Source: JAPPHA01 sp963662815
GTDB taxonomy: Bacteria; Pseudomonadota; Alphaproteobacteria; Rhodobacterales; Rhodobacteraceae
NCBI GenBank assembly: GCA_963662815.2
Contig: CAXXWA010000009.1
Coordinates: forward strand, 1-64,000
Reading direction: 5' to 3'
Length of the DNA: 64,000 nucleotides
The position numbers were made by a program, and so were the translations under genes. The notes under the pieces were generated by a model. The model searched no databases. It was not told where the DNA came from and was given only the letters and a program-made list of their open reading frames with translations. Below are positions 9,283-18,436 of the stretch, piece by piece. How positions within the stretch are numbered: position 1 is the stretch's first letter; each line of letters begins with the position of its first letter.

Positions 9283-10383
9283 ATGACCCTGGTTCAGCGT
9301 TACAGCCGCATGGTCTCGGACGGGCGGATCGTGGACGACCCCGCCCAAGCGCGCGCGCTTGCGCGGCTGGACCGGCTCCGCGCGGAGCTCGAGGCGCCGC
9401 GCCGAGCACCGGGAATTCTAGCCCGCCTGTTCTCCGCGCGCCCGCCGCCTCAGGAGCCCGGAATTTATCTTCACGGCGGAGTCGGCACCGGGAAGTCGAT
9501 GCTGATGGACATCTTCTTCGAGGCCGTGCGGATGGCGCGCAAGCGACGCGTCCACTTCCACGCCTTCATGCAGGAAATGCACGACGCGGTTCACGCGCAG
9601 CGCCAATCCGGCGCGCGAGACGCCCTTCTGCCGGTCATCGGGCGAACGGCGCGGGAGACCCGGCTCCTGTGCCTTGACGAAGTGCAGGTCACCGACATCG
9701 CCGACGCCATGATCGTCGGCAGGCTGTTCGAAGGCTTTCTCGACGCCGGCATGACCATAGTCACGACTTCGAATCAGCGACCGGGAGATCTTTATCGGGA
9801 CGGCCTCAACAGGAAGCTCTTCCTGCCGTTCATCGCACTTATCGGGGACCGGCTCGACGTGCTGCACCTGGACAGCGACACCGACCACAGGCAGCAGCAC
9901 CTCAGGGGGGAACGCCGTTACTTCTGGCCGAATGACAGGGCCGCTGACGAGGCGCTCGACAAGATCTGGAACCTGCTTACGGGCGGAATTTCCGAACAAC
10001 TGCTGCTCCGGAACAAGGGACGCGACATTCTTTTGCCGGAGTTCCGCAACGGCGTCGCCCGGGCGGACTTCTCCCACCTCTGCGGCAGCGCACTGGGTCC
10101 GGGCGACTATCTCGTCATCGCCCGGTCAATCCGGTTGCTGCTGCTGACCGGAATTCCGAAGTTCGGCGACGAGAACAGGGACAGCGCCAGGCGTTTCGTT
10201 ACTCTCGTCGACGCGCTGTACGACTCCCGCGTCCCTCTCGTCGCCTCGGCGGCCGCGGCGCCCGAAGACCTCTACCCGACGGGCAGGGGAGCGTTCGAAT
10301 TCCGCCGGACGGCGTCTCGTCTCGCCGAAATGCAGCGTTCGGACTGGTGCGGCGGCGCCCGCACCCGGCAACCCGGCGCCTAG
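9283..10383 (+). CDS. zapE: cell division ATPase ZapE (AFG1-like)
   Basis: ZapE is an AAA-fold ATPase that acts on the FtsZ ring under stress; its mitochondrial relative is AFG1. The 366-residue protein has Walker A (YLHGGVGTGKSMLMD), Walker B (LLCLDEVQVTDIADAM) and the sensor run TIVTTSNQRPGDLYRDGLNR. The ATG at 9283 follows a GGAAGGA ribosome site; longer upstream starts would overlap the divergent carrier gene. Its stop overlaps the end of the convergent mltB gene by four bases. Confidence 0.92.
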   Translation: MTLVQRYSRMVSDGRIVDDPAQARALARLDRLRAELEAPRRAPGILARLFSARPPPQEPGIYLHGGVGTGKSMLMDIFFEAVRMARKRRVHFHAFMQEMHDAVHAQRQSGARDALLPVIGRTARETRLLCLDEVQVTDIADAMIVGRLFEGFLDAGMTIVTTSNQRPGDLYRDGLNRKLFLPFIALIGDRLDVLHLDSDTDHRQQHLRGERRYFWPNDRAADEALDKIWNLLTGGISEQLLLRNKGRDILLPEFRNGVARADFSHLCGSALGPGDYLVIARSIRLLLLTGIPKFGDENRDSARRFVTLVDALYDSRVPLVASAAAAPEDLYPTGRGAFEFRRTASRLAEMQRSDWCGGARTRQPGA

Positions 10384-11555
10384 CGAAGCCGCTCCAGGAG
10401 GGCGGGCGATGCGAACCCGTCGGGAGTCAACCCGAGGGACGCCTGATACGCGCGAACGGCCGCCCTCGTGTCGGGTCCTTCCAGCCCGTCGACCGCGCCG
10501 GCGTCGAACCCCTGCTCGATCAGCCGTTGCTGCAGTTCCGAGACCTCGGTCCCCGCCAGCGCCCGCGCATTGCGCGGCCAGGCGGCACGGATCCCTCCTC
10601 GGCCCGAGATCCGGTCGGCGAGATGCCCGACTGCGAGGGCGTAGTTCAGGGCGCGATTGTAGGCAAGGATTGCCCGGAAGTTGCACGTCACCAGAAAAGC
10701 GGGCCCCCGGCAGCCCGCCGGCAGGAAGACCGAGGTTTCGCAGTGTTCAGGGAGTTCGCGAACCGTCGCCGGCGCAACGCCGAGGCCGAGCCATGCCCCG
10801 GCCGGTTTTCGCACCTGCAGGTCGGCATTGAGATAGTCGAACGCTTCGGGGAGAAGCACCTCGACGCCCCAGGGCCGGCCGCGCTGCCAGCCGTGTCCTG
10901 AAAGATAGTTGGCTGCCGACGCCAGGGCGTCGGCAGGACTCTCCGGATTCCAGATGTCGCGGCGCCCGTCGCAGTCGAAGTCCACCGCGTATTCGAGGAA
11001 ACTGGACGGGATGAATTGCACGTGGCCCATTGCGCCGGCCCAGGACCCGCGCATGCGAGAGGGCGGAAGCTCTCCCTGCTCGATGATCTCCAGCGCCTTC
11101 AGGAGCTGTTCTTCGGCGAACTGCCGGCGCCGTCCCCGCCAGGCGAGCGTGGCCAGCGCCGCCACGACATTGAACGACCCGGTTTCCGCGCCGAAGGAGG
11201 ACTCGATTCCCCAGATCGAGAGAAGCACGTCAGCTTCCACGCCGAAGCGCCGTTCGATCGCGGCGAGCACCGGACGCAGCTTCCGGCCGAGTTTCCGGCC
11301 GCGCTCCGCGCGTTCCGGCGTCGCCAGGGCGTCGAGATACTCGCCGGGAAAAAGCGTGAATTCCGGTTGCCGGCTGTCGAGGCGAACCACTTCTTCGTTC
11401 GGCCGAACGTCGAGAAACGCGCGGTCGAACGCCGCCTCGCCGATGCCTGCGCGCCGCGCGCGGTCCGTGAACCGGTCCTTCCACTCCGAAAACCCGCCTT
11501 TCGACGCACCCGAGGAGGCGCCGGTACGGTCCGTAGCTCCGACATCCCTTGTCAC
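10380..11555 (-). CDS. mltB: lytic murein transglycosylase, MltB family (GH103) with C-terminal peptidoglycan-binding domain
   Basis: The enzyme should cut glycan strands of peptidoglycan. Residues near 115-125 carry SIWGIESSFGAETGSF with the catalytic glutamate. GAMGHVQFIPSSFLEYAVDFDCDGRRDIW and NYLSGHGWQRGRPWG follow. The last 70 residues (SELQQRLIEQGFDAGAVDGLEGPDTRAAVRAYQ) are a peptidoglycan-binding type 1 domain. No clear signal peptide or lipobox is visible at the N-terminus. The true start may lie further upstream, or an indel has removed the leader. Confidence 0.88.
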   Translation of the reverse strand: MTRDVGATDRTGASSGASKGGFSEWKDRFTDRARRAGIGEAAFDRAFLDVRPNEEVVRLDSRQPEFTLFPGEYLDALATPERAERGRKLGRKLRPVLAAIERRFGVEADVLLSIWGIESSFGAETGSFNVVAALATLAWRGRRRQFAEEQLLKALEIIEQGELPPSRMRGSWAGAMGHVQFIPSSFLEYAVDFDCDGRRDIWNPESPADALASAANYLSGHGWQRGRPWGVEVLLPEAFDYLNADLQVRKPAGAWLGLGVAPATVRELPEHCETSVFLPAGCRGPAFLVTCNFRAILAYNRALNYALAVGHLADRISGRGGIRAAWPRNARALAGTEVSELQQRLIEQGFDAGAVDGLEGPDTRAAVRAYQASLGLTPDGFASPALLERLR

Positions 11556-11559
11556 GGAG

Positions 11560-11859
11560 TCACCAGCTCATTGCCGGCGCCTGCACGATGCAATGGCGCC
11601 GAACCGAGAATCCCTTCGTCACCGAGCGGGCGCACCAACATGCATCGGTTGCGCCGCGAGCACGTTTCCCCGTCCCGGGCGCCATTTCGGCCGAGAGGAT
11701 CGCGCGCTCTTCGGGAGGTTTGGACGGCAATGGGTGCGCAACTCCAAGCGCCGCTGCTGCCCGGTCCACCGACAGGCCCATCGCCGCGACGACGTCGCGC
11801 TTCACGAACCAGCCCGGGTGGGCCGGGTTCTTCGCCCGCATGTCCCTTCTCAAGCCCAT
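11560..11859 (-). pseudogene. HigA-type antitoxin remnant, with traces of a HigB toxin upstream
   Basis: The first 45 residues from ATG 11859 (MRAKNPAHPGWFVKRDVV, AMGLSVDRAAAALGVA) match HigA/VapI-type XRE antitoxins closely, up to the start of the recognition helix. After that the expected RPTLSK-LNGRA is scrambled (HPLPSKPPEERA) before LSAEM reappears, and the C-terminus is unrelated. Just upstream, about 11870-11960, another frame faintly resembles the end of a HigB/RelE toxin (CQLAFRIGRAW where WRICFRW is usual). I read this as an eroded higBA module. Nothing was recognised between 11960 and 12433. Confidence 0.55.
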
Positions 11860-12490
11860 TGCCGTCCCCTGATGACTTTCCTCGCAGTCGAGGTCGAAGG
11901 TTTCGTCCAGGCCCGGCCGATCCGGAACGCGAGTTGACAGTTCCTCTTTCCGGCCACGCTACAAACGCCCTCGCACTTCCCGAGAGACGATCCGAGTTCC
12001 AGCAGGGAACCGTCCGCAACATCTTCCTGCGCTCCATGGCCCGAAGGAACGACAGCATGCGCGGCAGTTCCGGCACCGCCGCAGGCGGCCGCGCCGCGAC
12101 GCCGCATTCCTCAACAAACCGCGCATGCCTCCTGCGAGTTGCTTTCCATGTCTTCGCGACGGAAGCTACCGGGGACCCGCGTGAAGCGTCAAGCGGCCGG
12201 GTTGCCGGAAAATCCCCCGCGTCGAAACCCGGGGGCCGCAACACGAGGAATGCCGCGCGAGGCCGCGTTCCCCGAACCGCCTGCGGCCCTCGGACGGGAT
12301 CCGCCCCTAGCCCGCCCTGCAAACAATTCGGGATGCAGGAACTCCCGTCTCCGCGGTCGAACTCGCCGGGTGATCGCGTCCGGGAGCCTTCGCGGGCGTC
12401 AAGGCACTTCGCTGGCGGCGTCATGCAGGGCGGCCGGAGATGAACGACTTCCGGAGTGACTGCGGTTTGCTCCATGACCGCCGGCACTGT

Positions 12491-13579
12491 ATGATTCCAT
12501 TGCCTGAAAACTCACAAACGGCTCAGATGAACATGGCACATTCCCGCCCGTGCGACGCGAAGGACAGCATTGCCTACCAAACCGGAATACTCGAGGATGT
12601 TTCGAGAACCTTCGCCCTCACGATTCCGCAGCTGCCGGGCCAACTGCGTCACGCCGTCGGCAACGCCTACCTGCTTTGCCGAATTGCGGACACGATCGAG
12701 GACTCGACTGCGCTGACCGCGAGGCAGAAGACAGCGTTCGCGGATCGCCTCATCGCCGTCATCAATGGCCGGGAGGACCCAGACGCCTTCGCGGCAGACC
12801 TGTCCGAACTCCTTTCGGACTCGACCAGCAGCAGCGAGCTGGATCTCGTGACGAACACGGCCCATGTCATCAACATCACCAGCCAGCTGACCGATGTGCA
12901 GAGGCGGGCCATCGAGCGATGCGTCAGGATCATGACAGACGGGATGATGGAATTTCAGCAGAATGCCGGGGTCGGAGGTCTTGAGAGCATCAAGGACATG
13001 GACCGGTACTGCTACTGCGTTGCCGGGGTCGTCGGCGAGATGCTGACCGAAATGTTTTGCGACTATTCGGCGGAAATCGGTTCGCAACGGGACGAACTGC
13101 TGTCACTGGCTGTTTCCTTCGGTCAGGGACTGCAGATGACGAACATTCTGAAGGACATGTGGGAGGATCGTCTGCGGGGAGCCTGCTGGCTTCCCAGAGA
13201 AGTCTTCAGCGAAACCGGAGTCGAACTCGAATCGGTCGTCGCCGGCCGGGAGGACCCGCGGATGGCGAAGGGAGTTCGGGAACTCGTCGCCATCGCCATG
13301 CAGCATCTGGACGGAGCGTTGCGGTATATCCTGATCATTCCGGCAAAGGAGACCGGGATACGCCGCCATTGCCTTTGGGCGCTCGGCTTCGCGGTCCTGA
13401 CGCTGCGACGAATTCATTCAACCCCGGCGTATTCGAAGGGAGACGACGTGAAAATATCCCGCCGCAGCGTGAAGGCGGTCATCGCCGCCACGAATCTGTT
13501 GACCCGTTCCGACACCGCGCTTCGCCTCCTGTTTGCCGCCATGACCATCGGGCTCCCTAGAGCAGGGTCGCGCGCCTGA
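12491..13579 (+). CDS. squalene/phytoene synthase family enzyme
   Basis: The family joins two prenyl diphosphates head to head (farnesyl to squalene, or geranylgeranyl to phytoene). Both Asp-rich metal-binding motifs are present: YLLCRIADTIEDST and NILKDMWEDRLRG. The opening SRTFALTIPQLPGQLRHAVGNAYL is closer to squalene synthases than to crtB. No hopanoid or carotenoid partner is nearby, but ispH lies convergent 330 bases downstream. Start choice is uncertain (12440, 12491 or 12527); homology begins near residue 25 of this version. Confidence 0.82.
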   Translation: MIPLPENSQTAQMNMAHSRPCDAKDSIAYQTGILEDVSRTFALTIPQLPGQLRHAVGNAYLLCRIADTIEDSTALTARQKTAFADRLIAVINGREDPDAFAADLSELLSDSTSSSELDLVTNTAHVINITSQLTDVQRRAIERCVRIMTDGMMEFQQNAGVGGLESIKDMDRYCYCVAGVVGEMLTEMFCDYSAEIGSQRDELLSLAVSFGQGLQMTNILKDMWEDRLRGACWLPREVFSETGVELESVVAGREDPRMAKGVRELVAIAMQHLDGALRYILIIPAKETGIRRHCLWALGFAVLTLRRIHSTPAYSKGDDVKISRRSVKAVIAATNLLTRSDTALRLLFAAMTIGLPRAGSRA

Positions 13580-13909
13580 CTGACCGACATCTCCTTCGCC
13601 GGCAGACCGGAGGAACCCGGGTTCCGGAATCACTTCATGCGCGAAGTCCGTAGCGTTCGGGCAACGGACCCATCCCGAACCGGGAGTGTGCTGCAGAATG
13701 CCCGACATCGCTCGCGAAACAGGCGTGCACCCGGCGATGAACGCGCCGTAAACTGGTTTCCGTCAGATCGTGACGTGATGCGGAGCATGCGGAATCGGGG
13801 ATGATGCTGCGCCGGCCAAAACACGACCGTACCGCTCGCTTCCCAAGTTGTCAGACCTGTACGGGAATTCCGGACACCTGACAAAGCGCCGCCTGGGCGC
13901 GAGCAGTCT
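13580..13909. other. 330-base gap between convergent squalene-synthase and ispH genes
   Basis: No gene was recognised here. The open frames have no family likeness and their composition is the same as elsewhere. No clear hairpin terminator was found. Confidence 0.5.
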
Positions 13910-14896
13910 TCAACCGGCGGTGTCGCCCGTTTCGGCTTCGGAAGCCCTGAACTCGCGCGGCAGCCTGAACCTGACGTTCTCCGTAACGCCGTCAAGGTTG
14001 AAGACCTCCGCATCGAACATGTCTTGCAGGCGCTCGACGAGTTGCTGGACCAAGATATCCGGCGCCGAAGCACCCGCGGTGATGCCTACGGTGTCGACGC
14101 CGTCGAACCAGGCGGGGTCGATCGCATCGGCTTCGGGTATGAGGAAACTCCTGACGCCGCCCGATCTGGAGATTTCGTGAAGCCGGTTCGAATTGGAACT
14201 GTTCTGTGCACCGATCACCAGAATCAGGTCGCAAATGGAGATCAGCTTCTTCACCGCGTCCTGGCGATTCTGGGTTGCGTAGCAAATATCGTCTGCGGAA
14301 GGGCCGGTGATGTTCGGAAATCGCGCTTCAAGGGCCTTGACGATGTCCCTCGTGTCGTCGACGCTCAGCGTCGTTTGAGAGACATAGGCGAGCTTGTTCG
14401 GATCCGCCGGCGCGAGATCCCGAACATCCTCGACGCTTGAGATCAGCAGAACGTTTCCATCGACCTGCCCCATTGTTCCTTCGACTTCCGGATGCCCTTC
14501 GTGTCCGATGAGAATTATTTCGCGTCCCTGGCGGGCATATCGCCGCGCCTCGTTGTGTACCTTCTTCACCAGCGGGCAAGTCGCATCAATCACGTGCAAT
14601 TCACGAAGTCCCGCATCGTCCTCGACGCGTCTGGCGACGCCATGCGCGCTGAATACCGCTACCGATCCGATGGGGATGTCCTCGACCTCTTCGACAAACA
14701 CCGCCCCGCGTTTGCGAAGGGACTCGACGACATGCATGTTGTGGACGATCTCGTGCCGCACATAGACGGGCGGACCATAGGCATCGAGGGCCCTCTCGAC
14801 GATTTCGATCGCCCGAACGACACCAGCGCAAAATCCCCGGGGCTGAGGAAGGACGACCTTGATCGGCCGCTTTTCGGAATGTCCGGATATATTCAA
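13910..14896 (-). CDS. ispH: 4-hydroxy-3-methylbut-2-enyl diphosphate reductase IspH
   Basis: IspH makes IPP and DMAPP in the last step of the methylerythritol phosphate pathway, using a 4Fe-4S cluster. Three cluster cysteines are visible: QPRGFCAGVVRAI, HVIDATCPLVKKVH and DICYATQNRQDAV. Family signatures RHEIVHNMHVVESL, SAHGV and GAQNSSNSNRL are also present. The length of 328 residues is normal. It feeds isoprenoid units to the convergent squalene/phytoene synthase gene. Confidence 0.96.
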   Translation of the reverse strand: MNISGHSEKRPIKVVLPQPRGFCAGVVRAIEIVERALDAYGPPVYVRHEIVHNMHVVESLRKRGAVFVEEVEDIPIGSVAVFSAHGVARRVEDDAGLRELHVIDATCPLVKKVHNEARRYARQGREIILIGHEGHPEVEGTMGQVDGNVLLISSVEDVRDLAPADPNKLAYVSQTTLSVDDTRDIVKALEARFPNITGPSADDICYATQNRQDAVKKLISICDLILVIGAQNSSNSNRLHEISRSGGVRSFLIPEADAIDPAWFDGVDTVGITAGASAPDILVQQLVERLQDMFDAEVFNLDGVTENVRFRLPREFRASEAETGDTAG

Positions 14897-15004
14897 CTTG
14901 AGCGTGCCACCCTGTTGCCGGGCCCCGCCGGGACCGCTCGTTCGCCAGAGAAGAACCGTGAACCGAAGATGCAGGTCACGGGATTGAAACTATCTGATCG
15001 GCGG

Positions 15005-16200
15005 TGTCTTGGCAACGGCGTTCGAAAACCCAGTCAATGGCTCATGGAAGCGTCCGGAGCTGCGTGCCCTCGGATCCACCGTGATCTTAACCGACTCGGA
15101 GACCAGTTCCTCGAACTCCGCTCGTGGCCTCCTGTCCATCGCGCTCCAGTCGAGTTAGCCGCGGCAGACCTCAAGGCCGTCTTCGGCAACGGTCTTGACC
15201 GTCATCGCCTTTCAGATGCGGTAGGGCGCCAGGTGGCTTCCTCGACAGCCCGGCGCAGCGGGTACCGGAATGCGGGCTCCGCAAGCTCGAAGAATCGCAG
15301 CGTGTCGCGGACGAGCAGCCCGTCCTCAGGATCGGGGAGCATGTCGGCGTCCGCCGTGCAGGGCGTGGCCGTGAGACCGAGCCGGATGCCGTCGAAGTGC
15401 CTCAGCAAGCCACTGCACTTGCCGAAGATCGAGCGATGGCATTCGTCGGTGATGACGAGATCGAGATGGCCCGGTGACAGATCGGCGTACCCCGCGATCA
15501 TGGTCTGCGAGGGGCGACCGCGATGAGGTTGGCCCGGTCGAATCGCCTGCCGGGCCGCAGCACGTGGCAGGGATAGCCCCGCAGATGGTCGGTGAACGCG
15601 TCCTCGGCCTGGCGCGCCAACGCGATGCGGTCGGCCAGGAACAGCACGCGGGTGACAATGCCCGCCTTGAGCAGGCGCTTGACGAACGCTGCCGCGGTTC
15701 GGGTCTTGCCGGTTCCCGTCGCCATTTCGACCAGCAGCCTGAGCCGTCCATGCGAGTGCTCGGCGGACAGCGCCTCGATGCACCCGATCTGGCGGTCGCG
15801 GTCGACAATCTTCCGCTCGAAGGCAACGCTCGACAGGCCGCGGCGGTTCTTGCGCGCGGCGACCCGCTGCTGGAGATCGTTCTGCGCATGGAAGCAGGCA
15901 ATCCGCCGCGCGTGCACGCCGGTCTCCCGGTCGGGGAATCGCATTTCCTCGTCATTCGACAGGAACATGAACGGCACATCCAGTTGCTCGGCGTAACGGC
16001 TTCCCAATTCCTGCGCCGCGACCGGATCGGAGCCCGCCCCCTTGGCCTACGGCGCCGCCATGGCCCGGCACTGGCGGTCGCGGAGCGCATAGTCGGCCTG
16101 CGTGCCGTCCGGCAGCGCCCGTTCGGACAGCACGCTCGAACTATCGGCGAGGACATTGCCCGCGCCCATAGGCCGAGCGGCGATCTTGACCCGCGCGAAG
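15005..16200 (-). pseudogene. type I restriction enzyme HsdR remnant (DEAD helicase part)
   Basis: Reading leftwards, successive frames give the N-terminus (FARVKIAARPMGAGNVLADSS, ALPDGTQADYAL), then RYAEQLDVPFMFLSNDEEMRF and Walker A (LLVEMATGTGKTRTAAAFVK). They continue with LVITDECHRSIFGKCSG, GLTATPCTADADMLPD, and lastly KAMTVKTVAEDGLEV and LDWSAMDRRPRAEFEEL down to about 15030. Frame changes fall near 16050 and 15510, and in-frame stops interrupt the last third. The C-terminal half is missing, and no hsdM or hsdS was seen. The gene is clearly dead but recently enough that motifs are readable. Confidence 0.85.
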
Positions 16201-16216
16201 GCTTCGGCCGTTCCGC

Positions 16217-16660
16217 TCAGGCCGCCGTCCAGGGATTGATGGCTTCGATCCCCGTGTTGCGGAACTCGCCCGTGTTCCGCGTGACCACGGCAAGCCCGCG
16301 CGTGGCCACAGCGGCGGCGGAGAAAGCGTCGGGCACATGATCGTCGAGCGCGTCGCCGCGTCTTCGCTTGTCCTCCATGATCAGCGCGCGCGCCCGCACA
16401 TCGGTCAGGGTCCACTCGATGATACGGCCCTCGAAGAGCTCACCGAGAAGGTCGTGTAAGCGGTCGGAGATACCGCGCCGACGCTTGCCCGAAGCCAAAC
16501 GGCCAATGCTGTCGAGCACCTCCCAGACGGTGATGGATGCGACACCGATGCCTTCGGCCTCGATCGCATCGAGAAAAGCGGCGACGCGCGGTTCGGGTTG
16601 GGCGCGCATCATCTCTGAGACAACGTTCGTGTCTATCAGCCATGCGAGCGGGGCTGTAAT
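16217..16660 (-). CDS. PIN-domain toxin, FitB/VapC type
   Basis: PIN-domain toxins are Mg-dependent ribonucleases. The frame reads LAWLIDTNVVSEMMRAQPEPRV, with the first acidic residues of the site. Further on come SITVWEVLDSIGRL and the closing LDDHVPDAFSAAAVATRGLAVVTRNTGEF...INPW, typical of FitB. No good start codon precedes WLIDTN: the frame opens at 16660 just after a stop, with ATT, and the first ATG (16612) would cut off the first catalytic aspartate. So it may use a rare start, or the start has been lost. It overlaps the antitoxin end by about 25 bases. Confidence 0.7.
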   Translation of the reverse strand: MTAPLAWLIDTNVVSEMMRAQPEPRVAAFLDAIEAEGIGVASITVWEVLDSIGRLASGKRRRGISDRLHDLLGELFEGRIIEWTLTDVRARALIMEDKRRRGDALDDHVPDAFSAAAVATRGLAVVTRNTGEFRNTGIEAINPWTAA

Positions 16661-16914
16661 GCCTCACCTTCATCGGAGAACGACAGCGGATTGTGGCCGC
16701 GACGGACAGGGTTTGGGAGATCGACGCCGTGCTGTTCCCCGAAATGCCGGGCGAAGGTTTCGGACGGCTTAAGGCGGCGCTCGGCCTTGGCGCGCTTTTC
16801 TTTTGTCAGGCGGCGGACCAGCTCTTCCGTCGAGACGCCGAGCTGCCGCGACTCGCGCCGGAGCCAAGCCTTGTCCCCTGAATCAATGTCGCGGACGGTG
16901 ATGCTGGTGCCCAT
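16636..16914 (-). CDS. FitA-like ribbon-helix-helix antitoxin
   Basis: The 92-residue protein begins GTSITVRDIDSGDKAWLRRESRQLGVSTEELVRRL, a ribbon-helix-helix fold of the FitA/StbC type. A C-terminal arm follows (FARHFGEQHGVDLPNP), which would block the toxin active site. It lies directly upstream of the PIN toxin with overlapping frames, the normal order for such pairs. It probably represses its own promoter. Confidence 0.75.
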   Translation of the reverse strand: MGTSITVRDIDSGDKAWLRRESRQLGVSTEELVRRLTKEKRAKAERRLKPSETFARHFGEQHGVDLPNPVRRGHNPLSFSDEGEALQPRSHG

Positions 16915-17394
16915 GGCGGCGTGTCCTGTTCGGTCGGATGCCCAACGATGGGCAATCCGACAATCAAATTATGCCATCATGAACTGCGGCCAAAGACTTC
17001 GGATTCCGGCTTGTGGGACAATTTTCCGCTCGTGTGCAAAGGGTGCTCAACTATGGCCTCGCGCCGGACGAAGTTCTGTTGGAAGCGGAACGACGGAAGT
17101 GTACAAGAGGAAACGGAATCCTTGCATCGCAGTCCAGCGGGTTCGACGCCCTTCATGCAGAGGCGCATCCCGCGAGCCGGAACCGCATGTTGCATGGCGT
17201 TCGGCGATGCACACCTTGAAGCGCAAACGGGCTAGGCGAAGCAGCGCCATTCATCCTCGAAATCTGCAATGTCTGCACCTTCGTCCTGTTCATGGCGGCC
17301 GCATCGGAAACGCCTCTGCCGGCAAGGCGTGACGGGCCGTCCGGGATTGCGGGAACGGTGCAGAACTGCGGACGGACAGCCAGGGAACCTGGTT
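16915..17394. other. 480-base gap inside the toxin-antitoxin graveyard
   Basis: I saw no recognisable gene. Short open frames on both strands have no family likeness. The stretch around 16955-17090 is AT-richer than its surroundings and may hold the FitAB promoter. Confidence 0.4.
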
Positions 17395-17595
17395 GGCCCG
17401 GTTCCGTCCGTGCGCCGCAACGCCCTTGGGTTCGGGCCAGGGGATCGACTGCGTTACGTCATTGAGGACGACACGGTGCAACTCACCGCCCTCAAGCCCG
17501 TCGGGCAGCTCTACGGCATGCTCAAGAACGACAGGTTGGCGCTGTCGATCGAGGAGTTGGATGCGGTATTGCCGAGGGAGCGGCCAGGAAGTGAT
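17395..17595 (+). pseudogene. AbrB/MazE-type antitoxin remnant
   Basis: The frame carries ALGFGPGDRLRYVIEDDTVQLTALKPVGQLYGMLKNDRLALSIEELDAV. This is the second half of a SpoVT/AbrB swapped-hairpin antitoxin and its toxin-binding tail. The first strand (usually KGQVTIP) is no longer recognisable, and the natural end has shifted so that the frame runs over the toxin start. It precedes a PIN toxin remnant, as expected for this pair. Confidence 0.6.
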
Positions 17596-17870
17596 CGCGC
17601 TCGACACCAGTGTGCTGGTGCAATTCCTGGTGGACAATGACCTGCGACAGGTCGAAGCCGCGAAACTTCTGCCGGAAAGCTTTTCCGCCGACGGGGTTTC
17701 ATCTGCCGGAATATGGTCGTGGAGCTGGCCTGGGTCCTGGAATGGAGCTACGGGTTCGACCGGTCCCTGGTCGCGGAGGAATTGTCCGCGCTGGCGGAAT
17801 CCGTCGGGATCCGGTTTGAGGAAAGAGAGGATGTCGGTACGGTGGACACGGTTGACGCGGCCCAGTACCA
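17591..17870 (+). pseudogene. PIN-domain VapC toxin remnant, frameshifted
   Basis: From GTG 17591 the frame reads VIALDTSVLVQFLVDNDLRQVEAAKLL, the usual opening of VapC partners of AbrB antitoxins. At about 17700 the protein moves to another frame (MVVELAWVLEWSYGFDRSLVAEELSALAESVGIRF). The C-terminal acidic residues are missing; the DNA instead joins the end of a Fic remnant on the other strand. It is not expected to be active. Confidence 0.65.
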
Positions 17871-17871
17871 A

Positions 17872-18227
17872 TCAATCACCATTGGCGAACCCGTCCGGGT
17901 CGATTCCCCTGAAATGCCCCGCCGCTACGAAGCGGCGGCAAGTGTCCGCCATGCCGACCGCGATGAACCGCCGCGGCTGGAAACGACTCCCGTACTTGGC
18001 AATCTCGTCGCTACGGACGTCGCCCGCCCAGGAGTAGACATCCTGAAACAAGTGGCGGTGGATCGCTTTCAGGTGGTCAAAGTCGAAACGCACGCTGGCG
18101 CGGACTCAAGAATGCGCTGTGCGACGGCCGCGCGCTCCGCCGCATCCAGCGCCGGGGCGTCCCGGATTTCCAGCCTGTTGCCGAGAACGGTGTAGTCAGG
18201 CGAATAGCAGTAGTCGCGGTCGCTCAT
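17872..18227 (-). pseudogene. Fic-family toxin, truncated and frameshifted
   Basis: Fic enzymes AMPylate target proteins. From ATG 18227 the frame gives SPDYTVLGNRLEIRDAP and AAVAQRILESAPA. A one-base shift near 18097 leads into FDFDHLKAIHRHLFQDVYSWAGDVRS and FRGIDPDGF. The protein stops before the catalytic HPFxxGNGR motif, which is absent from the window. Its start overlaps the stop of a VbhA-like antitoxin (ATGA). Confidence 0.75.
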
Positions 18228-18436
18228 TCCGCTGCGACGACGCGGCCGCGGTCCTCAATCCGGCGGAGGATGTAGGCGCGGCGCTGCTCGGGCGACCGTC
18301 CGTCACGCTCGAACATGGCGATCTCATCCGCAGTCAAGGGATTTCCCTCGATCGCCTGCACGTGCGCGGCTTCGGCCAGCCGGCCGTTCGCGGCGGGGAC
18401 CTTCGGAGAAGTGGAACTACGCTGCATTCCGGACAT
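18224..18436 (-). CDS. VbhA-like antitoxin of a Fic toxin
   Basis: VbhA-type antitoxins place an inhibitory helix in the Fic ATP site. The 70-residue protein contains RLAEAAHVQAIEGNPLTADEIAMFERDGRSPEQRRAYILRRI, matching the pattern HVQAIEGNPLT-EE--MFERE of this family. The reading frame is intact although the toxin that follows is dead. Translational coupling (stop and start overlap) is preserved. Confidence 0.65.
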   Translation of the reverse strand: MSGMQRSSTSPKVPAANGRLAEAAHVQAIEGNPLTADEIAMFERDGRSPEQRRAYILRRIEDRGRVVAAE

